The notes under the pieces: generated by a model
The model's database searches: none
What the model was told of the DNA's origin: nothing
What the model saw: only the letters and a program-made list of their open reading frames with translations
NCBI GenBank assembly: GCA_965198485.1
Contig: CBDAPQ010000005.1
Span: 992,001 to 1,056,000 of the forward strand
Source: RH-AL1 sp965198485
GTDB taxonomy: Bacteria; Pseudomonadota; Alphaproteobacteria; Rhizobiales; Beijerinckiaceae
DNA length: 64,000 nucleotides
Reading direction: 5' to 3'
Program-made: the position numbers and the translations under genes
Shown here: positions 51,535-60,000 of the stretch, piece by piece
Numbering within the stretch: position 1 is the stretch's first letter
Layout of the letters: the number at the start of each line of letters is the position of its first letter

Positions 51535-52401
51535 GTGCCTCTCGCCAATGCGCTGATCCTGGGGCTCAGCATTGCCAGTATCTGGCTCGTCGCGGCGCTG
51601 GGGCTGACGATTATCTACGGGACGATCGGCGTCATCAACATGGCGCACGGCGAGTTCATCATGCTCGGCGCCTACACCTCCTACGCGTTGCAGTCGTCGC
51701 TCGGGCTACCGTTTTTATTATGCATCCCCGCCTCGTTTGTCGTCGTCGCGCTGATCGGCCTGGTGATCGAACGTGGTCTGATCCGATACTTGTATAAGCG
51801 ACCGCTCGACACGTTGCTCGCGACATGGGGCGTTTCGCTCGTCCTCACACAGGGTGTTCGGTTGATCTTTGGCAGCGATCCGAAATACCTCGCCGTCCCG
51901 CACATGTTCCAGAGCAATGTGCAACTCGGTTTCGCCAGCATGTCGGTGCTTCGCATCCTCGTCTTCGTCACCGCCGTGGCGCTGATCGCCATCTCTTTTC
52001 TTCTTTTCTACCGCACTCGCTTCGGGATGCAGGTCCGCGCCGTCATGCAGAACAAGGAAATGGCGGCCGCCTTCGGCATTGATGCCGATCGCGTCTACAT
52101 GGTCACTTTCGCGATCGGAGCGGGGCTCGCTGGACTGGCAGGTTCGCTTTTCGGCGTCCTGGCGATCGTCCTGCCGAACATGGGCGCAAACTACGTTGTC
52201 CAGGCGTTCCTCGTCGTGGTGGTCGGTGGTGGCACGATCCTCGGGAGCGTCGTCGCCTCTGGCCTGACCGGTGAGCTCCAGTCGGTGTTCGCCTTCATGA
52301 CGAGCGACACCTTTGCGCGGTTCATCCTCTACGTGCTCATCGTCATCTTCCTGCGCTTCAAGCCGAATGGCCTGTTCGCACCAGCGAAGGCGAGGCGATG
52401 A
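51535..52401 (+). CDS. Amide/urea-type ABC transporter permease (UrtB/LivH-like)
   Basis: About 288 residues, with eight or so membrane helices and the branched-chain/urea permease blocks LGLTIIYGTIGVINMAHGEFIMLGAY near residue 22, IERGLIRYLYKRPLDTLLATWGVSL (about 77-101), FRTRFGMQVRAV-like YRTRFGMQVRAVMQNKEMA and VVGGGTILGSVVASGLTGEL. The start is odd: GTG 51535 has no ribosome site at the right distance, while GAGGAG (51504-51509) lies seven bases before CTG 51517, in the same frame. A CTG start adding six residues is therefore possible. The stop overlaps the next gene by four bases. Confidence 0.8.
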   Translation: MPLANALILGLSIASIWLVAALGLTIIYGTIGVINMAHGEFIMLGAYTSYALQSSLGLPFLLCIPASFVVVALIGLVIERGLIRYLYKRPLDTLLATWGVSLVLTQGVRLIFGSDPKYLAVPHMFQSNVQLGFASMSVLRILVFVTAVALIAISFLLFYRTRFGMQVRAVMQNKEMAAAFGIDADRVYMVTFAIGAGLAGLAGSLFGVLAIVLPNMGANYVVQAFLVVVVGGGTILGSVVASGLTGELQSVFAFMTSDTFARFILYVLIVIFLRFKPNGLFAPAKARR

Positions 52402-53546
52402 ACGCGCCGGCAGATCGACCCGCGAACCCGAGGTTCATGGCAAACTGGTACTACAACCGTTCCGCGCAATGGGCTGTCTACGTGGTTCTCTTCGCGGCCC
52501 TCGCCATGGTGCCGCTGGTCACCTCGGACACCTTCCTCCTGAACCAGCTCGGGACCTACGGCGTCTACGCGATGCTGGCCGTCTCGATCAGCCTTTGCTG
52601 GGGGTTCGGCGGCATCCTCAATCTCGGGCAAGGCATCGCGTTCGGTTTGGCGGCCTACGGCATGGCCATGACGATGCAGATGCAGTCGCAGGATGCTTCG
52701 AACCCGATGCCGCCTTTCATGGCGAACAACAGCCTCGATCACCTGCCGCTGCTCTGGGTGCCGTTCCAGAGCACCGCCGTCGGGCTCGCCTTGTCGCTGA
52801 TCGTCCCCACGCTCTTCTACGCGGTGTTCGGCAGCCTGGTGTTCCGCGCACGCGTCTCGGGCGCCTTCATCGCCATCATGACGCTCGCGATGCTCAGCGC
52901 CTTTTACACGCTTTTCGTCGACATGCAGCCCTACACCAACGGCGCCAACGGCATCACGCCACCGGCTCATCTGCAGGTGTTCGGCTACGAGGTCGATCCT
53001 TATGCGCCGGCCGGATACTGGATCGTCTTCCTGCTGCTGCTTGTCACCACCTTCGGCGCCAAATATCTCACGCAGAGCAAGTTCGGGCTCGTCACGCAGG
53101 CGCTCCGCGGCGATCCCGAACGCGTGCGCTTCCTCGGCTACAACGTCGCCCTCTACGAGACGGTGATCTACACGGCCTCCGGCCTCATCGCCGCGATCGC
53201 TGGATGCTGCTTCGTCATGCTGACGCAGTACGTCTCGCCGGCGCAGCTCGACACGAACTTCTCGATCGGCATGGTGATCTGGGCCGGGATCGGCGGACGC
53301 TACTCGCTGATCGGCTCGATGATCGGGGCCATCTTGATCCAGGGCGGGCAAAGCTATCTCGGCGACCAATTCCTGAACACCTGGCTTCTCCTGCTCGGCG
53401 GCTTTTTCATCCTGATCGTACGCTTCTTGCCGAAAGGGCTCGCCGGACTTCTCGAGACGGTGCTGGCGATACCTGGCGCGCGGGCGCGGCCCGCGAAGCT
53501 CTCCACGCCAACCGGCATCGCCGTCCCAGACGTCGGGCGGAAGTAG
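52398..53546 (+). CDS. Amide/urea-type ABC transporter permease (UrtC/LivM-like)
   Basis: The 382-residue second permease starts with ATG overlapping the previous stop (ATGA at 52398). It has CWGFGGILNLGQGIAFGLAAYG near residue 70, FRARVSGAFIAIMTLAMLSA near 150, TQALRGDPERVRFLGYNVALYE near 235 and WAGIGGRYSLIGSMIGAILIQGG near 295, the conserved blocks of UrtC. The long loop between helices three and four (MQSQDASNPMPPFMANNSLD) is typical of the urea subgroup rather than LivM. AGGAGG follows its stop and serves the ATPase gene. Confidence 0.8.
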   Translation: MNAPADRPANPRFMANWYYNRSAQWAVYVVLFAALAMVPLVTSDTFLLNQLGTYGVYAMLAVSISLCWGFGGILNLGQGIAFGLAAYGMAMTMQMQSQDASNPMPPFMANNSLDHLPLLWVPFQSTAVGLALSLIVPTLFYAVFGSLVFRARVSGAFIAIMTLAMLSAFYTLFVDMQPYTNGANGITPPAHLQVFGYEVDPYAPAGYWIVFLLLLVTTFGAKYLTQSKFGLVTQALRGDPERVRFLGYNVALYETVIYTASGLIAAIAGCCFVMLTQYVSPAQLDTNFSIGMVIWAGIGGRYSLIGSMIGAILIQGGQSYLGDQFLNTWLLLLGGFFILIVRFLPKGLAGLLETVLAIPGARARPAKLSTPTGIAVPDVGRK

Positions 53547-53557
53547 GAGGCCGAACG

Positions 53558-54298
53558 ATGGGCGTCCTCGACATTCACAGTCTCAGCAAGGACTTCGGCG
53601 GGACGCAGGTCATCAATGACTTCAGCCTTGAGGTGACGGAGCTGACGCTGTGCTGTCTCGTCGGACCAAATGGCGCTGGCAAGACGACCACCATGGATCT
53701 CATCACCGGCCGGCAGAAGCCAAGCTCGGGCCGGATCTTGTTTCGCAACGACGATATTACCGGGCTCGACGAGCACGAGATCGCCCGTCGCGGGATCGGC
53801 CGCAAGTTCCAGGTGCCGGCGGTCTTCCGCGATCTCACCGTGCGCCATAATCTGGAGGTTGCCTTCAGCCGGGAGACCAACCCGTTCCGCAACATGCTCC
53901 GCCGCGTGCCGATCGGTTTCAACAACAAGCTGGACGAGGTTCTGAGCCTGACCGGGCTTGGGATGCGCCTCGAAACTGAGGCCGGCATCCTCTCTCACGG
54001 CGAAACCCAGTGGCTGGAGATCGGCATGGTTCTCATGCAGAACCCAGCCGTTCTTCTGCTTGACGAGCCGGTCGCCGGCATGACGGAACGCGAGATCGAG
54101 AACACGGTCGAGATCCTCAACCGTCTGAAGAAGCAGCACACGCTCATCGTCGTCGAGCATGACATGGCCTTCGTGCGCAAGATCGCCGACGTCGTCACGG
54201 TCATGCACATGGGAAGCCTGTTGGCCCAGGGAACGATCGGCCAAGTCGAGGCCGATCCGCGAGTGCGCGACGTCTACCTCGGCGATCCGGAGGACTGA
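53558..54298 (+). CDS. Amide/urea-type ABC transporter ATPase (UrtD/LivG-like)
   Basis: The 246-residue ATPase starts at ATG 53558 with AGGAGG eight bases upstream. Walker A is VGPNGAGKTTT near residue 34, the Q-loop region reads RKFQVPAVFRDLTVRHNL, the signature is LSHGETQWLEIGMVLM, Walker B is VLLLDEPVAGMT and the switch His lies in VVEHDMAF. LSHGExQWLEIGM instead of LSGGQ is specific to the urea-transporter UrtD branch. It is followed directly by the second ATPase. Confidence 0.85.
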   Translation: MGVLDIHSLSKDFGGTQVINDFSLEVTELTLCCLVGPNGAGKTTTMDLITGRQKPSSGRILFRNDDITGLDEHEIARRGIGRKFQVPAVFRDLTVRHNLEVAFSRETNPFRNMLRRVPIGFNNKLDEVLSLTGLGMRLETEAGILSHGETQWLEIGMVLMQNPAVLLLDEPVAGMTEREIENTVEILNRLKKQHTLIVVEHDMAFVRKIADVVTVMHMGSLLAQGTIGQVEADPRVRDVYLGDPED

Positions 54299-54299
54299 C

Positions 54300-54998
54300 A
54301 TGCTTCTGGCAATGAACGAGGTCACGTCCTTCTACGGCAAAACCCCGATCCTGAAGGACATCAGCGTCGATCTCGGGGAGGGTGAATGCCTCTGCGTGCT
54401 CGGTCGCAACGGCGTCGGCAAAACCACGCTGCTGCGCACGATCATGGGCCTCACCGACAGGATGAGCGGCGAGATCCGGATCGGCGAAGACGACATCAGC
54501 AAAGCGCCCACCCACAAACGCGCGCGCTACGGGCTCGGGCTCATCCCGCAAGGACGACAGATCCTCGCGAACTTCACCGTGCGCGAGAACATCCTGCTCG
54601 GAACGTTCGCGCGGCGGGATGGCCTGCGCAACGTTCCCGAGCTGTGCCTAACCCTGTTCCCTTATCTTGCTGGAAATCTCGACAAGCGGGCAGGCCTGCT
54701 CTCCGGCGGAGAGCAGCAGCAGCTCGCTATTGCGCGGGCGCTTGCCACCAACCCGCGCATCCTTCTGCTCGATGAGCCGACCGAGGGAATTCAACCCAAC
54801 ATCGTCCACGAGATCGGGCAGACGCTGCGCCGTCTCAACAAGGAGTTCGGCATCACGCTGATCCTGACAGAGCAACATATCAAGGTCGCGCGAAAGCTCG
54901 GCGATGCCTTTCTGATGATGGAGAACGGCCGCATCGTCGCGCGCGGTCCGATCGCCGAAATGACGGACGAGCTCGTCACCCGTCACATGACCATTTGA
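54300..54998 (+). CDS. Amide/urea-type ABC transporter ATPase (UrtE/LivF-like)
   Basis: The 232-residue ATPase starts at ATG 54300, one base after the preceding stop. It has Walker A VLGRNGVGKTTLLRTIMGL near residue 33, IPQGRQILANFTVRENIL near 85, the signature LSGGEQQQLAIARALATNP near 135, Walker B ILLLDEPTEGIQPNIV and ILTEQHIKVARKLGD. DEPTEGIQPNIVxEIG and TEQHIK point to UrtE within the LivF group. It completes the five-gene importer; dmfA1 follows after 25 bases, strongly suggesting one transcript. Confidence 0.85.
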   Translation: MLLAMNEVTSFYGKTPILKDISVDLGEGECLCVLGRNGVGKTTLLRTIMGLTDRMSGEIRIGEDDISKAPTHKRARYGLGLIPQGRQILANFTVRENILLGTFARRDGLRNVPELCLTLFPYLAGNLDKRAGLLSGGEQQQLAIARALATNPRILLLDEPTEGIQPNIVHEIGQTLRRLNKEFGITLILTEQHIKVARKLGDAFLMMENGRIVARGPIAEMTDELVTRHMTI

Positions 54999-55023
54999 CG
55001 ATCAGAAACGAGGGAGATCCAGT

Positions 55024-55464
55024 ATGCAGCCGATACCAAAGAAGGGTACGCCAGAGCGCCAGAAGCTCATCGACGAGCACAAGGCGTGCATGGACTCGAT
55101 GAAAGGCATCGCGGGCAACTCGGTGTTGAAGTGCGGCACGCCGGGAGACACGACCGTCATCACCGGCGGCGTTCACGAGGACGTCGTGCTCAAACGCGTG
55201 TTACTGCGCATGCGCGGCGAAAGCCCTGCGGGCAAGCTCATCGTCATCTGCACGAAGGTCGATGCGGAATGGCGCATCGCACGACTGTCGGGCATCCGCG
55301 GCGTGCCGCCGGAATTTATCGACGACAAGATATACACGGACGAGCAGGAAATCCAACACGCCATTTTCCTGATGCGTCTCGACGAACTACCGGAAAGCTA
55401 CGGGTTCCCTGAGGACTTCGATGAAGGGTGGAAGCGCAAAAACGACAATTGGCCGGTCACCTGA
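55024..55464 (+). CDS. dmfA1: N,N-dimethylformamidase small (beta) subunit
   Basis: The 146-residue protein (ATG 55024, GAGGGAG upstream) is basic and helical at the start (KKGTPERQKLIDEHKACMDS). It contains RGVPPEFIDDKIYTDEQEIQ and ends GWKRKNDNWPVT. Its size, its sequence and its place directly before the large subunit fit the small subunit of the DMFase of Paracoccus and Alcaligenes, where the active enzyme is an (alpha-beta)2 or larger assembly. The small subunit packs on the large one and is needed for activity; the metal site lies in the large subunit. Confidence 0.85.
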   Translation: MQPIPKKGTPERQKLIDEHKACMDSMKGIAGNSVLKCGTPGDTTVITGGVHEDVVLKRVLLRMRGESPAGKLIVICTKVDAEWRIARLSGIRGVPPEFIDDKIYTDEQEIQHAIFLMRLDELPESYGFPEDFDEGWKRKNDNWPVT

Positions 55465-55509
55465 TCGCCAGCCCCCATTCACAAAATACATAAGCCTTGG
55501 AGTAAAGTC

Positions 55510-57948
55510 ATGACATCCATGCGGTTGACCGGCTACGCCGACAAATTCGGCGTTCATCCTGGCGATCCGATCAAGTTCTTCGTCAATTGCGACGGGCCGA
55601 CGGAATACAAGGTCGAAATTGTTCAGATGATCAACGGGGATACCAATCCGCGTGGTCCGGGCTATATCGACAAGCCAATCGACGCCTCTGTGAACAAGAC
55701 CTTCAAAGGGCGGAAGCAAATCATCCACGGTGGATCCTACGGCTACGTGCCCGATGCGAAACCGTTCAACGTGGAGAGCTTCACGCTCCAGTGCTGGATC
55801 TGGCCGACTGCGCCGAAGACGCATCCGCGCTACTGGAAGCACGGTGCTCAGGGGCTTGTCACCAAATGGTCGAAGGACTGCGGCTACGGCCTCTTCATCA
55901 ACGAGGCGGGCTGCCTCGAGCTGCGCATCAACGAGCACAAGATCACCACGGGCGTGCCGCTGCGCGATCACGCTTGGCATTTCTGTGCCGCCACTTTCGA
56001 TGCCGCGACGGGAGACGTCGTGCTCTATCATGAGCCGCAAGTGGTCTATGCGCTCGATCCGGTGATTGAGCCGGTGACGGCCAACCTCAAGGTCGCCGTC
56101 AGCCACGCGCCCGTCCCCGTCGCCATCGGCGCCTATGTGGAGGCGCTGGCGCCGGACGATCCGCTCGCCGCGTCCTCCCTGCCGTCGGGCGTCGTTTTCG
56201 CCGGCAAGTACAACGGCAAGATCGACAGCCCGCGCATCTGCAAGGTCGCGCTGTCGCGCCAAGACATCGAGACGATGAAGCTTGGCGTGCAGCCGGGCTT
56301 GACCGAGCGCCGCAATTCCGGTCCGTCCGGACGCCTGTCGGAGACGATCGTCGCCGCCTGGAATTTCAGCGTCGGCATCGACACCATCGTTGCCAAGGAC
56401 GAGGGCCCCTACCACTTCGATGCGGTGCTCGTGAACTGCCCGAACCGCGGAATGACCGGGTTCAACTGGTCCGGCACCGCTTTCGACTGGAAGCACGCGC
56501 CCGACGAGTACGGCGCGATCAGCTTCCACGACGACGACGTCGACGACGCGCGCTGGGCGAGCGATTTCGAGTGGAGCGTTCCCGTAAACGGGGTGAAGAG
56601 CCGCTTCTACGCCGCCAAGCTGACCACCATCGAGGGTGACGAAGAGTTCATCCCGTTCTGGATCGTGCCGCGCATCGGCGAGGAGACGTCCAAGATCGCC
56701 GTCATGGTGCCGACCATCAGCTACATGGCCTATGCCAACGAGCACGTCGCCTGCAACGCCGGCGGGGCCGAACTCTTCATCTATCGCGTCCCGATCATGC
56801 AGCACCAGAACATGTTCCTCGCGGAGCATCGCGAATACGGCGGCTCGATCTACGACACGCATACCGACGGCACGGGCATCTCGATCTCGTCGCGCCTGCG
56901 CCCGATCCTGTCGATTCGTCCTAAGTACGACCACTTCTTGGCGCAGGCGCCGTGGCAATACCCCGCCGACCTGCACCTCATCTACTGGCTGGAGATGATG
57001 GGCTACGAGTACGACGTCTTCACCGACGAGGACATCACCTACGACGGCCTCGCCCGCATCGAGAATTACAACGTCGTCATTACCGGCTCGCATCCCGAGC
57101 ACAACACCGGCACGCAGCTCGACGCCTTGCACAACTACACGCAGCGCGGCGGCCGCTTGATGTATATGGGCGCCGATGCCTGGTATTGGGTGCATTCCTA
57201 CCATCCGGGCTACGAGAATAAGGGCCGTGGCGTCGTCACCGAGATGCGCCGCTGCGAGTCCGGCATTCGGACCTGGCGCGCCGATCCCGGTGAGTACTAT
57301 CACCAGGGTACCGGCGAGCTCGGCGGCATGTGGCGCTACCGTGGCCGCTACCTGCATTCCGTCGCCGGTGTCGGCATGTCGTCGGAAGGCTTCGACGTGT
57401 CGAGCTACTTCTCGCGAACGCCGGATAGCCTCGATCCCCGCGTGGCATGGGCTTTCGAGGGCATCGGGTACGACGAGAAGCTTGGCAACTTCGGCCTCGT
57501 CGGCGGCGGCGCGGCCGGCTTGGAGCTTGACATTGTTGACACCATGCTTGGCTCGCCGCCCCACACGCTCGCGGTCGCGACCTCGGCTGGGCGGCACACC
57601 GAAGCCTATCTGCTCGTCATGGAGGATTTCGGTTTCAACCAGCAAGGCCTCGATGGCACCACCCACCCGCGGGTGCGCGGCGACATCGCCTTCCACGAGA
57701 CGCCGAACGGCGGCGGCTGCTTCGCCTTCTCGTCGATTGCCTTCTGCGGCTCGCTGCCGTGGAACAAGTGCGACAACAACATCTCGAAGCTCGTGAAGAA
57801 CGTGCTCGACCGCTTCAGCGCCGACGGGCCGCTGCCGGCGCCGCCGGCAGAGGCGATCAAGCATCGTGGCCGCGCCGACTACGACCCGAACCTGCCGGAG
57901 AACCGCAGCCGCAAGGCACGCGGGGAACCCTTGCCGGCATGGTCGTAG
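55510..57948 (+). CDS. dmfA2: N,N-dimethylformamidase large (alpha) subunit
   Basis: The 812-residue protein hydrolyses DMF to dimethylamine and formate. The N-terminal third has a lectin/laminin-G-like beta sandwich (ESFTLQCWIWPTAPKTHPRY near residue 87, HAWHFCAATFDAATGDVV near 157). The catalytic part contains VPTISYMAYANEHVACNAGG (Tyr405/Tyr408), GGSIYDTHTDGTG (Tyr448) and ITGSHPEHNTGTQLDAL (Glu530), which probably supply the unusual two-Tyr, one-Glu iron site described for Paracoccus DMFase; exact residue matching was not computed. ATG 55510 has GGAG upstream. The last ten bases overlap the next gene. Confidence 0.9.
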   Translation: MTSMRLTGYADKFGVHPGDPIKFFVNCDGPTEYKVEIVQMINGDTNPRGPGYIDKPIDASVNKTFKGRKQIIHGGSYGYVPDAKPFNVESFTLQCWIWPTAPKTHPRYWKHGAQGLVTKWSKDCGYGLFINEAGCLELRINEHKITTGVPLRDHAWHFCAATFDAATGDVVLYHEPQVVYALDPVIEPVTANLKVAVSHAPVPVAIGAYVEALAPDDPLAASSLPSGVVFAGKYNGKIDSPRICKVALSRQDIETMKLGVQPGLTERRNSGPSGRLSETIVAAWNFSVGIDTIVAKDEGPYHFDAVLVNCPNRGMTGFNWSGTAFDWKHAPDEYGAISFHDDDVDDARWASDFEWSVPVNGVKSRFYAAKLTTIEGDEEFIPFWIVPRIGEETSKIAVMVPTISYMAYANEHVACNAGGAELFIYRVPIMQHQNMFLAEHREYGGSIYDTHTDGTGISISSRLRPILSIRPKYDHFLAQAPWQYPADLHLIYWLEMMGYEYDVFTDEDITYDGLARIENYNVVITGSHPEHNTGTQLDALHNYTQRGGRLMYMGADAWYWVHSYHPGYENKGRGVVTEMRRCESGIRTWRADPGEYYHQGTGELGGMWRYRGRYLHSVAGVGMSSEGFDVSSYFSRTPDSLDPRVAWAFEGIGYDEKLGNFGLVGGGAAGLELDIVDTMLGSPPHTLAVATSAGRHTEAYLLVMEDFGFNQQGLDGTTHPRVRGDIAFHETPNGGGCFAFSSIAFCGSLPWNKCDNNISKLVKNVLDRFSADGPLPAPPAEAIKHRGRADYDPNLPENRSRKARGEPLPAWS

Positions 57949-58946
57949 CCTTGCTGACGCGTGGATCGGTCGCAGCGCCTTCGGAGACGCAACTCGTTTT
58001 TTCGCGAGCGGTCTCCGGAGCCGAGGCCAACCCCTCGGGGCCTGCCTTTACCTGGGACGACTATTCCTCGTTGCGCTTCCAGGCTGTGGAGGATGCCGCG
58101 ATCTGGTCTCGGCTTTGGATCGGCGTTGGCTTCGTCGAGGAGATCCCGTCTAGGGGCGACATCCTGCCGTTCACCGCGGGACACCATGGGATCCACGTCG
58201 AACGCGCCGCCGACGGAGGCTTCACCGGCCGCTTCAACAAGGCGCAGCACGGAGGCTGCCGCGTCGTCCCGCTGCAGTGCCGCACGGGTGCCAAAACCCG
58301 CTGCTCGTTCACGGCGTGCGGCTACAGCCGCGATAGACGTCCGATCCTCTCGACCGATCAAGACCGAGACCTTCACCTCGACCAGTACCTCGGACTGCGA
58401 CCCGAACGGCTCCTGCCGGTGGCGGTCGAAACCTTCGGTCCGATGCTCGTCGCGCGCCTTGACCCACAAAGCGGGGCGGAACGGCGCTGGCCTCTCGTCG
58501 AGGAGGTCTTTGGTCAGCGCGCGCTGGTCAGTGATGTGTCGACCGTCTGGTCGGAGTTCGCGGCCGACTGGAAGGCCCTCGCGATCGCCTTCGCGGAAAG
58601 GAAAGGCGCGGCGATGCTGTTTCCGAACGTGGCCGTCTGGCGAGAAGAGGACACGACGATCATCGCAGTGCTTCAGCCGGTTGATCTTGACCGTACGCTC
58701 TGCCGCATCCGTGTCTTCGGGAACGGGCGCACGGTCGACGAAGCGGCGACCCGGCGTTTCATGAAGGAGCTTCGCGAGCGGGCGGCGGACGCGGAGGCGG
58801 GCCAAGGCGCGCTTGGGCGCGACGGCCTGCACGCCGTACAAATTCGCGCTCGGTTCGAAGCCGAAGTCTGTGCCGCCATCGAGGGCCTTGCCGGCGAAGT
58901 GCCGATCGACGCGGTCTGCAGGACGGACGGAAAGGATCTTTGGTGA
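57939..58946 (+). CDS. Rieske oxygenase alpha-subunit-like protein lacking metal ligands
   Basis: The product of about 335 residues aligns in outline with ring-hydroxylating oxygenase alpha subunits: AAIWSRLWIGVGFVEEIPSRGD near residue 45, FNKAQHGGC where FNxCxHRG is expected, RCSFTACGYSRDRRPI where CxYHGWTYDxDG is expected, and LLPVAVETFGPMLVARLDP. Of the four Rieske ligands only His104 and Cys122 remain; the other two places hold Ala102 and Thr125. The mononuclear-iron motif (D/E-x2-H-x3-4-H) near DWKALAIAFAE is also missing. It is therefore unlikely to be an oxygenase and may be a structural partner. ATG 57939 overlaps the end of dmfA2. Confidence 0.6.
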   Translation: MVVALLTRGSVAAPSETQLVFSRAVSGAEANPSGPAFTWDDYSSLRFQAVEDAAIWSRLWIGVGFVEEIPSRGDILPFTAGHHGIHVERAADGGFTGRFNKAQHGGCRVVPLQCRTGAKTRCSFTACGYSRDRRPILSTDQDRDLHLDQYLGLRPERLLPVAVETFGPMLVARLDPQSGAERRWPLVEEVFGQRALVSDVSTVWSEFAADWKALAIAFAERKGAAMLFPNVAVWREEDTTIIAVLQPVDLDRTLCRIRVFGNGRTVDEAATRRFMKELRERAADAEAGQGALGRDGLHAVQIRARFEAEVCAAIEGLAGEVPIDAVCRTDGKDLW

Positions 58947-59635
58947 TGAGCGACGTCGGACGTTGGGTGCAGACGCCCGCGCACCTGACGGAGGCGGTGG
59001 CGGCCTTCTCACGCGGGGACTTCGCGCAGGCAGTGCCGACGTTCCTTAAACACGCCGAAGCCGGCGATCCCGAGGCGCAGGCCTGGGTCGGAGCCACTTA
59101 CGCGCAGGGCAGCGGCGTGGTCCCCTCCATCGCCACGGCCTTCGATTGGTACCTCAAAGCGGCGCAACAGGGGCACACCACGGCGGCGACCAACGTCGGA
59201 GCTATGCTGGCGATGGGTCAGGGTACGAGTCGCGACGTGGCCGCAGGCGCGGAATGGCTCCGAAAGGCGGCCGATGCCGGCGATCCGATGGCATGCTACA
59301 ACCTCGCGACGCTCTACGCCAAAGGCGACAGCGTGCCGGAGGACAAGTCGGCAGCGGCGGCACTCTACCGCCAAGCGGCGGAGGGTGGCCACTACCCTTC
59401 GCAGGCGCGTCTTGGCTACTTCTACGCCTCGGGAATCGGTGTCGACAAGGATCGGCCGGAGGCCTTCAAGTGGCTCTCCCTCGCTGCCCGGCACGGCGTC
59501 GGGACAGCGCTCAACGCGCTCGAGGAAATCGTATCGGGAATGTCGGCGGAGGAAAAGGCGCGCGGCGCGGCGCTGTTGCAGGCTTGGCGACCGCAGGCCA
59601 GCGCGGGCGGCGGCAAGATCACGCAGGCCGGGTAA
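58946..59635 (+). CDS. Sel1-like repeat protein
   Basis: The 229-residue protein starts at ATG 58946, overlapping the previous stop (TGATG) with AAAGGA upstream. It contains about five Sel1-like helical repeats of some 36 residues: GDPEAQAWVGATYAQGSGVV, GHTTAATNVGAMLAMGQGTS, GDPMACYNLATLYAKGDSVP, GHYPSQARLGYFYASGIGVD and a last one ending RHGVGTALNALEEIV. No signal peptide is seen, so it is cytoplasmic. Such solenoids bind protein partners; in this operon it could scaffold DMFase or the Rieske-like protein, which is inference. Confidence 0.8.
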   Translation: MSDVGRWVQTPAHLTEAVAAFSRGDFAQAVPTFLKHAEAGDPEAQAWVGATYAQGSGVVPSIATAFDWYLKAAQQGHTTAATNVGAMLAMGQGTSRDVAAGAEWLRKAADAGDPMACYNLATLYAKGDSVPEDKSAAAALYRQAAEGGHYPSQARLGYFYASGIGVDKDRPEAFKWLSLAARHGVGTALNALEEIVSGMSAEEKARGAALLQAWRPQASAGGGKITQAG

Positions 59636-59958
59636 TGACCTACAGCGTACAGCAGATCAAGTTTGAGCTTATCAGCTACGTGAAGGAGTTTGGCGGCGAC
59701 TTCTCGCAATGGTCGGTCGGCACCGCCGAGGACGCCCCGAAGGCGCTCTTCGAACACCACATGGTCGATCCGGTGGAGGACATCTGGCTCTGGAAGCCGG
59801 CGTTGACGAGCGCCGCGGCGGCTTTGATCGTAACTTGGATGATCGAACGGCAGAAGGCCGTGGCGGTCGGCCAAGGCGGTGGCGCCTGCGTCTACATGTT
59901 CAGAAGGCACAGGGGAGATGTCGAGCCGGCTTCCAAGGACGCTTCGGCTAGTAGGTAG
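59635..59958 (+). CDS. Protein of unknown function in the dmf operon
   Basis: This 107-residue protein overlaps the Sel1 gene stop (TAATG at 59633-59637). It begins TYSVQQIKFELISYVKEFGG, has Trp-rich text (FSQWSVGTAEDAPK and DIWLWKPALTSAAAALIVTW) with one weak hydrophobic segment at about 55-69, and ends in a charged tail (RRHRGDVEPASKDASASR). It has no family match that I know. Its tight coupling implies that it works with the Rieske-like and Sel1 proteins. It is the last gene of the run that starts at 50142. Confidence 0.6.
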   Translation: MTYSVQQIKFELISYVKEFGGDFSQWSVGTAEDAPKALFEHHMVDPVEDIWLWKPALTSAAAALIVTWMIERQKAVAVGQGGGACVYMFRRHRGDVEPASKDASASR

Positions 59959-60000
59959 AGGAGCGCCGCACTCGCTCCTGCTACGGGACTTACAACCGAC

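Noticed and set aside
55387..57864. An 825-codon minus-strand open frame opposite dmfA2
   Set aside because: It is the shadow of a GC-rich gene: its text is rich in Arg, Ala, Val and Asp with no domain, while the plus strand is clearly DMFase.
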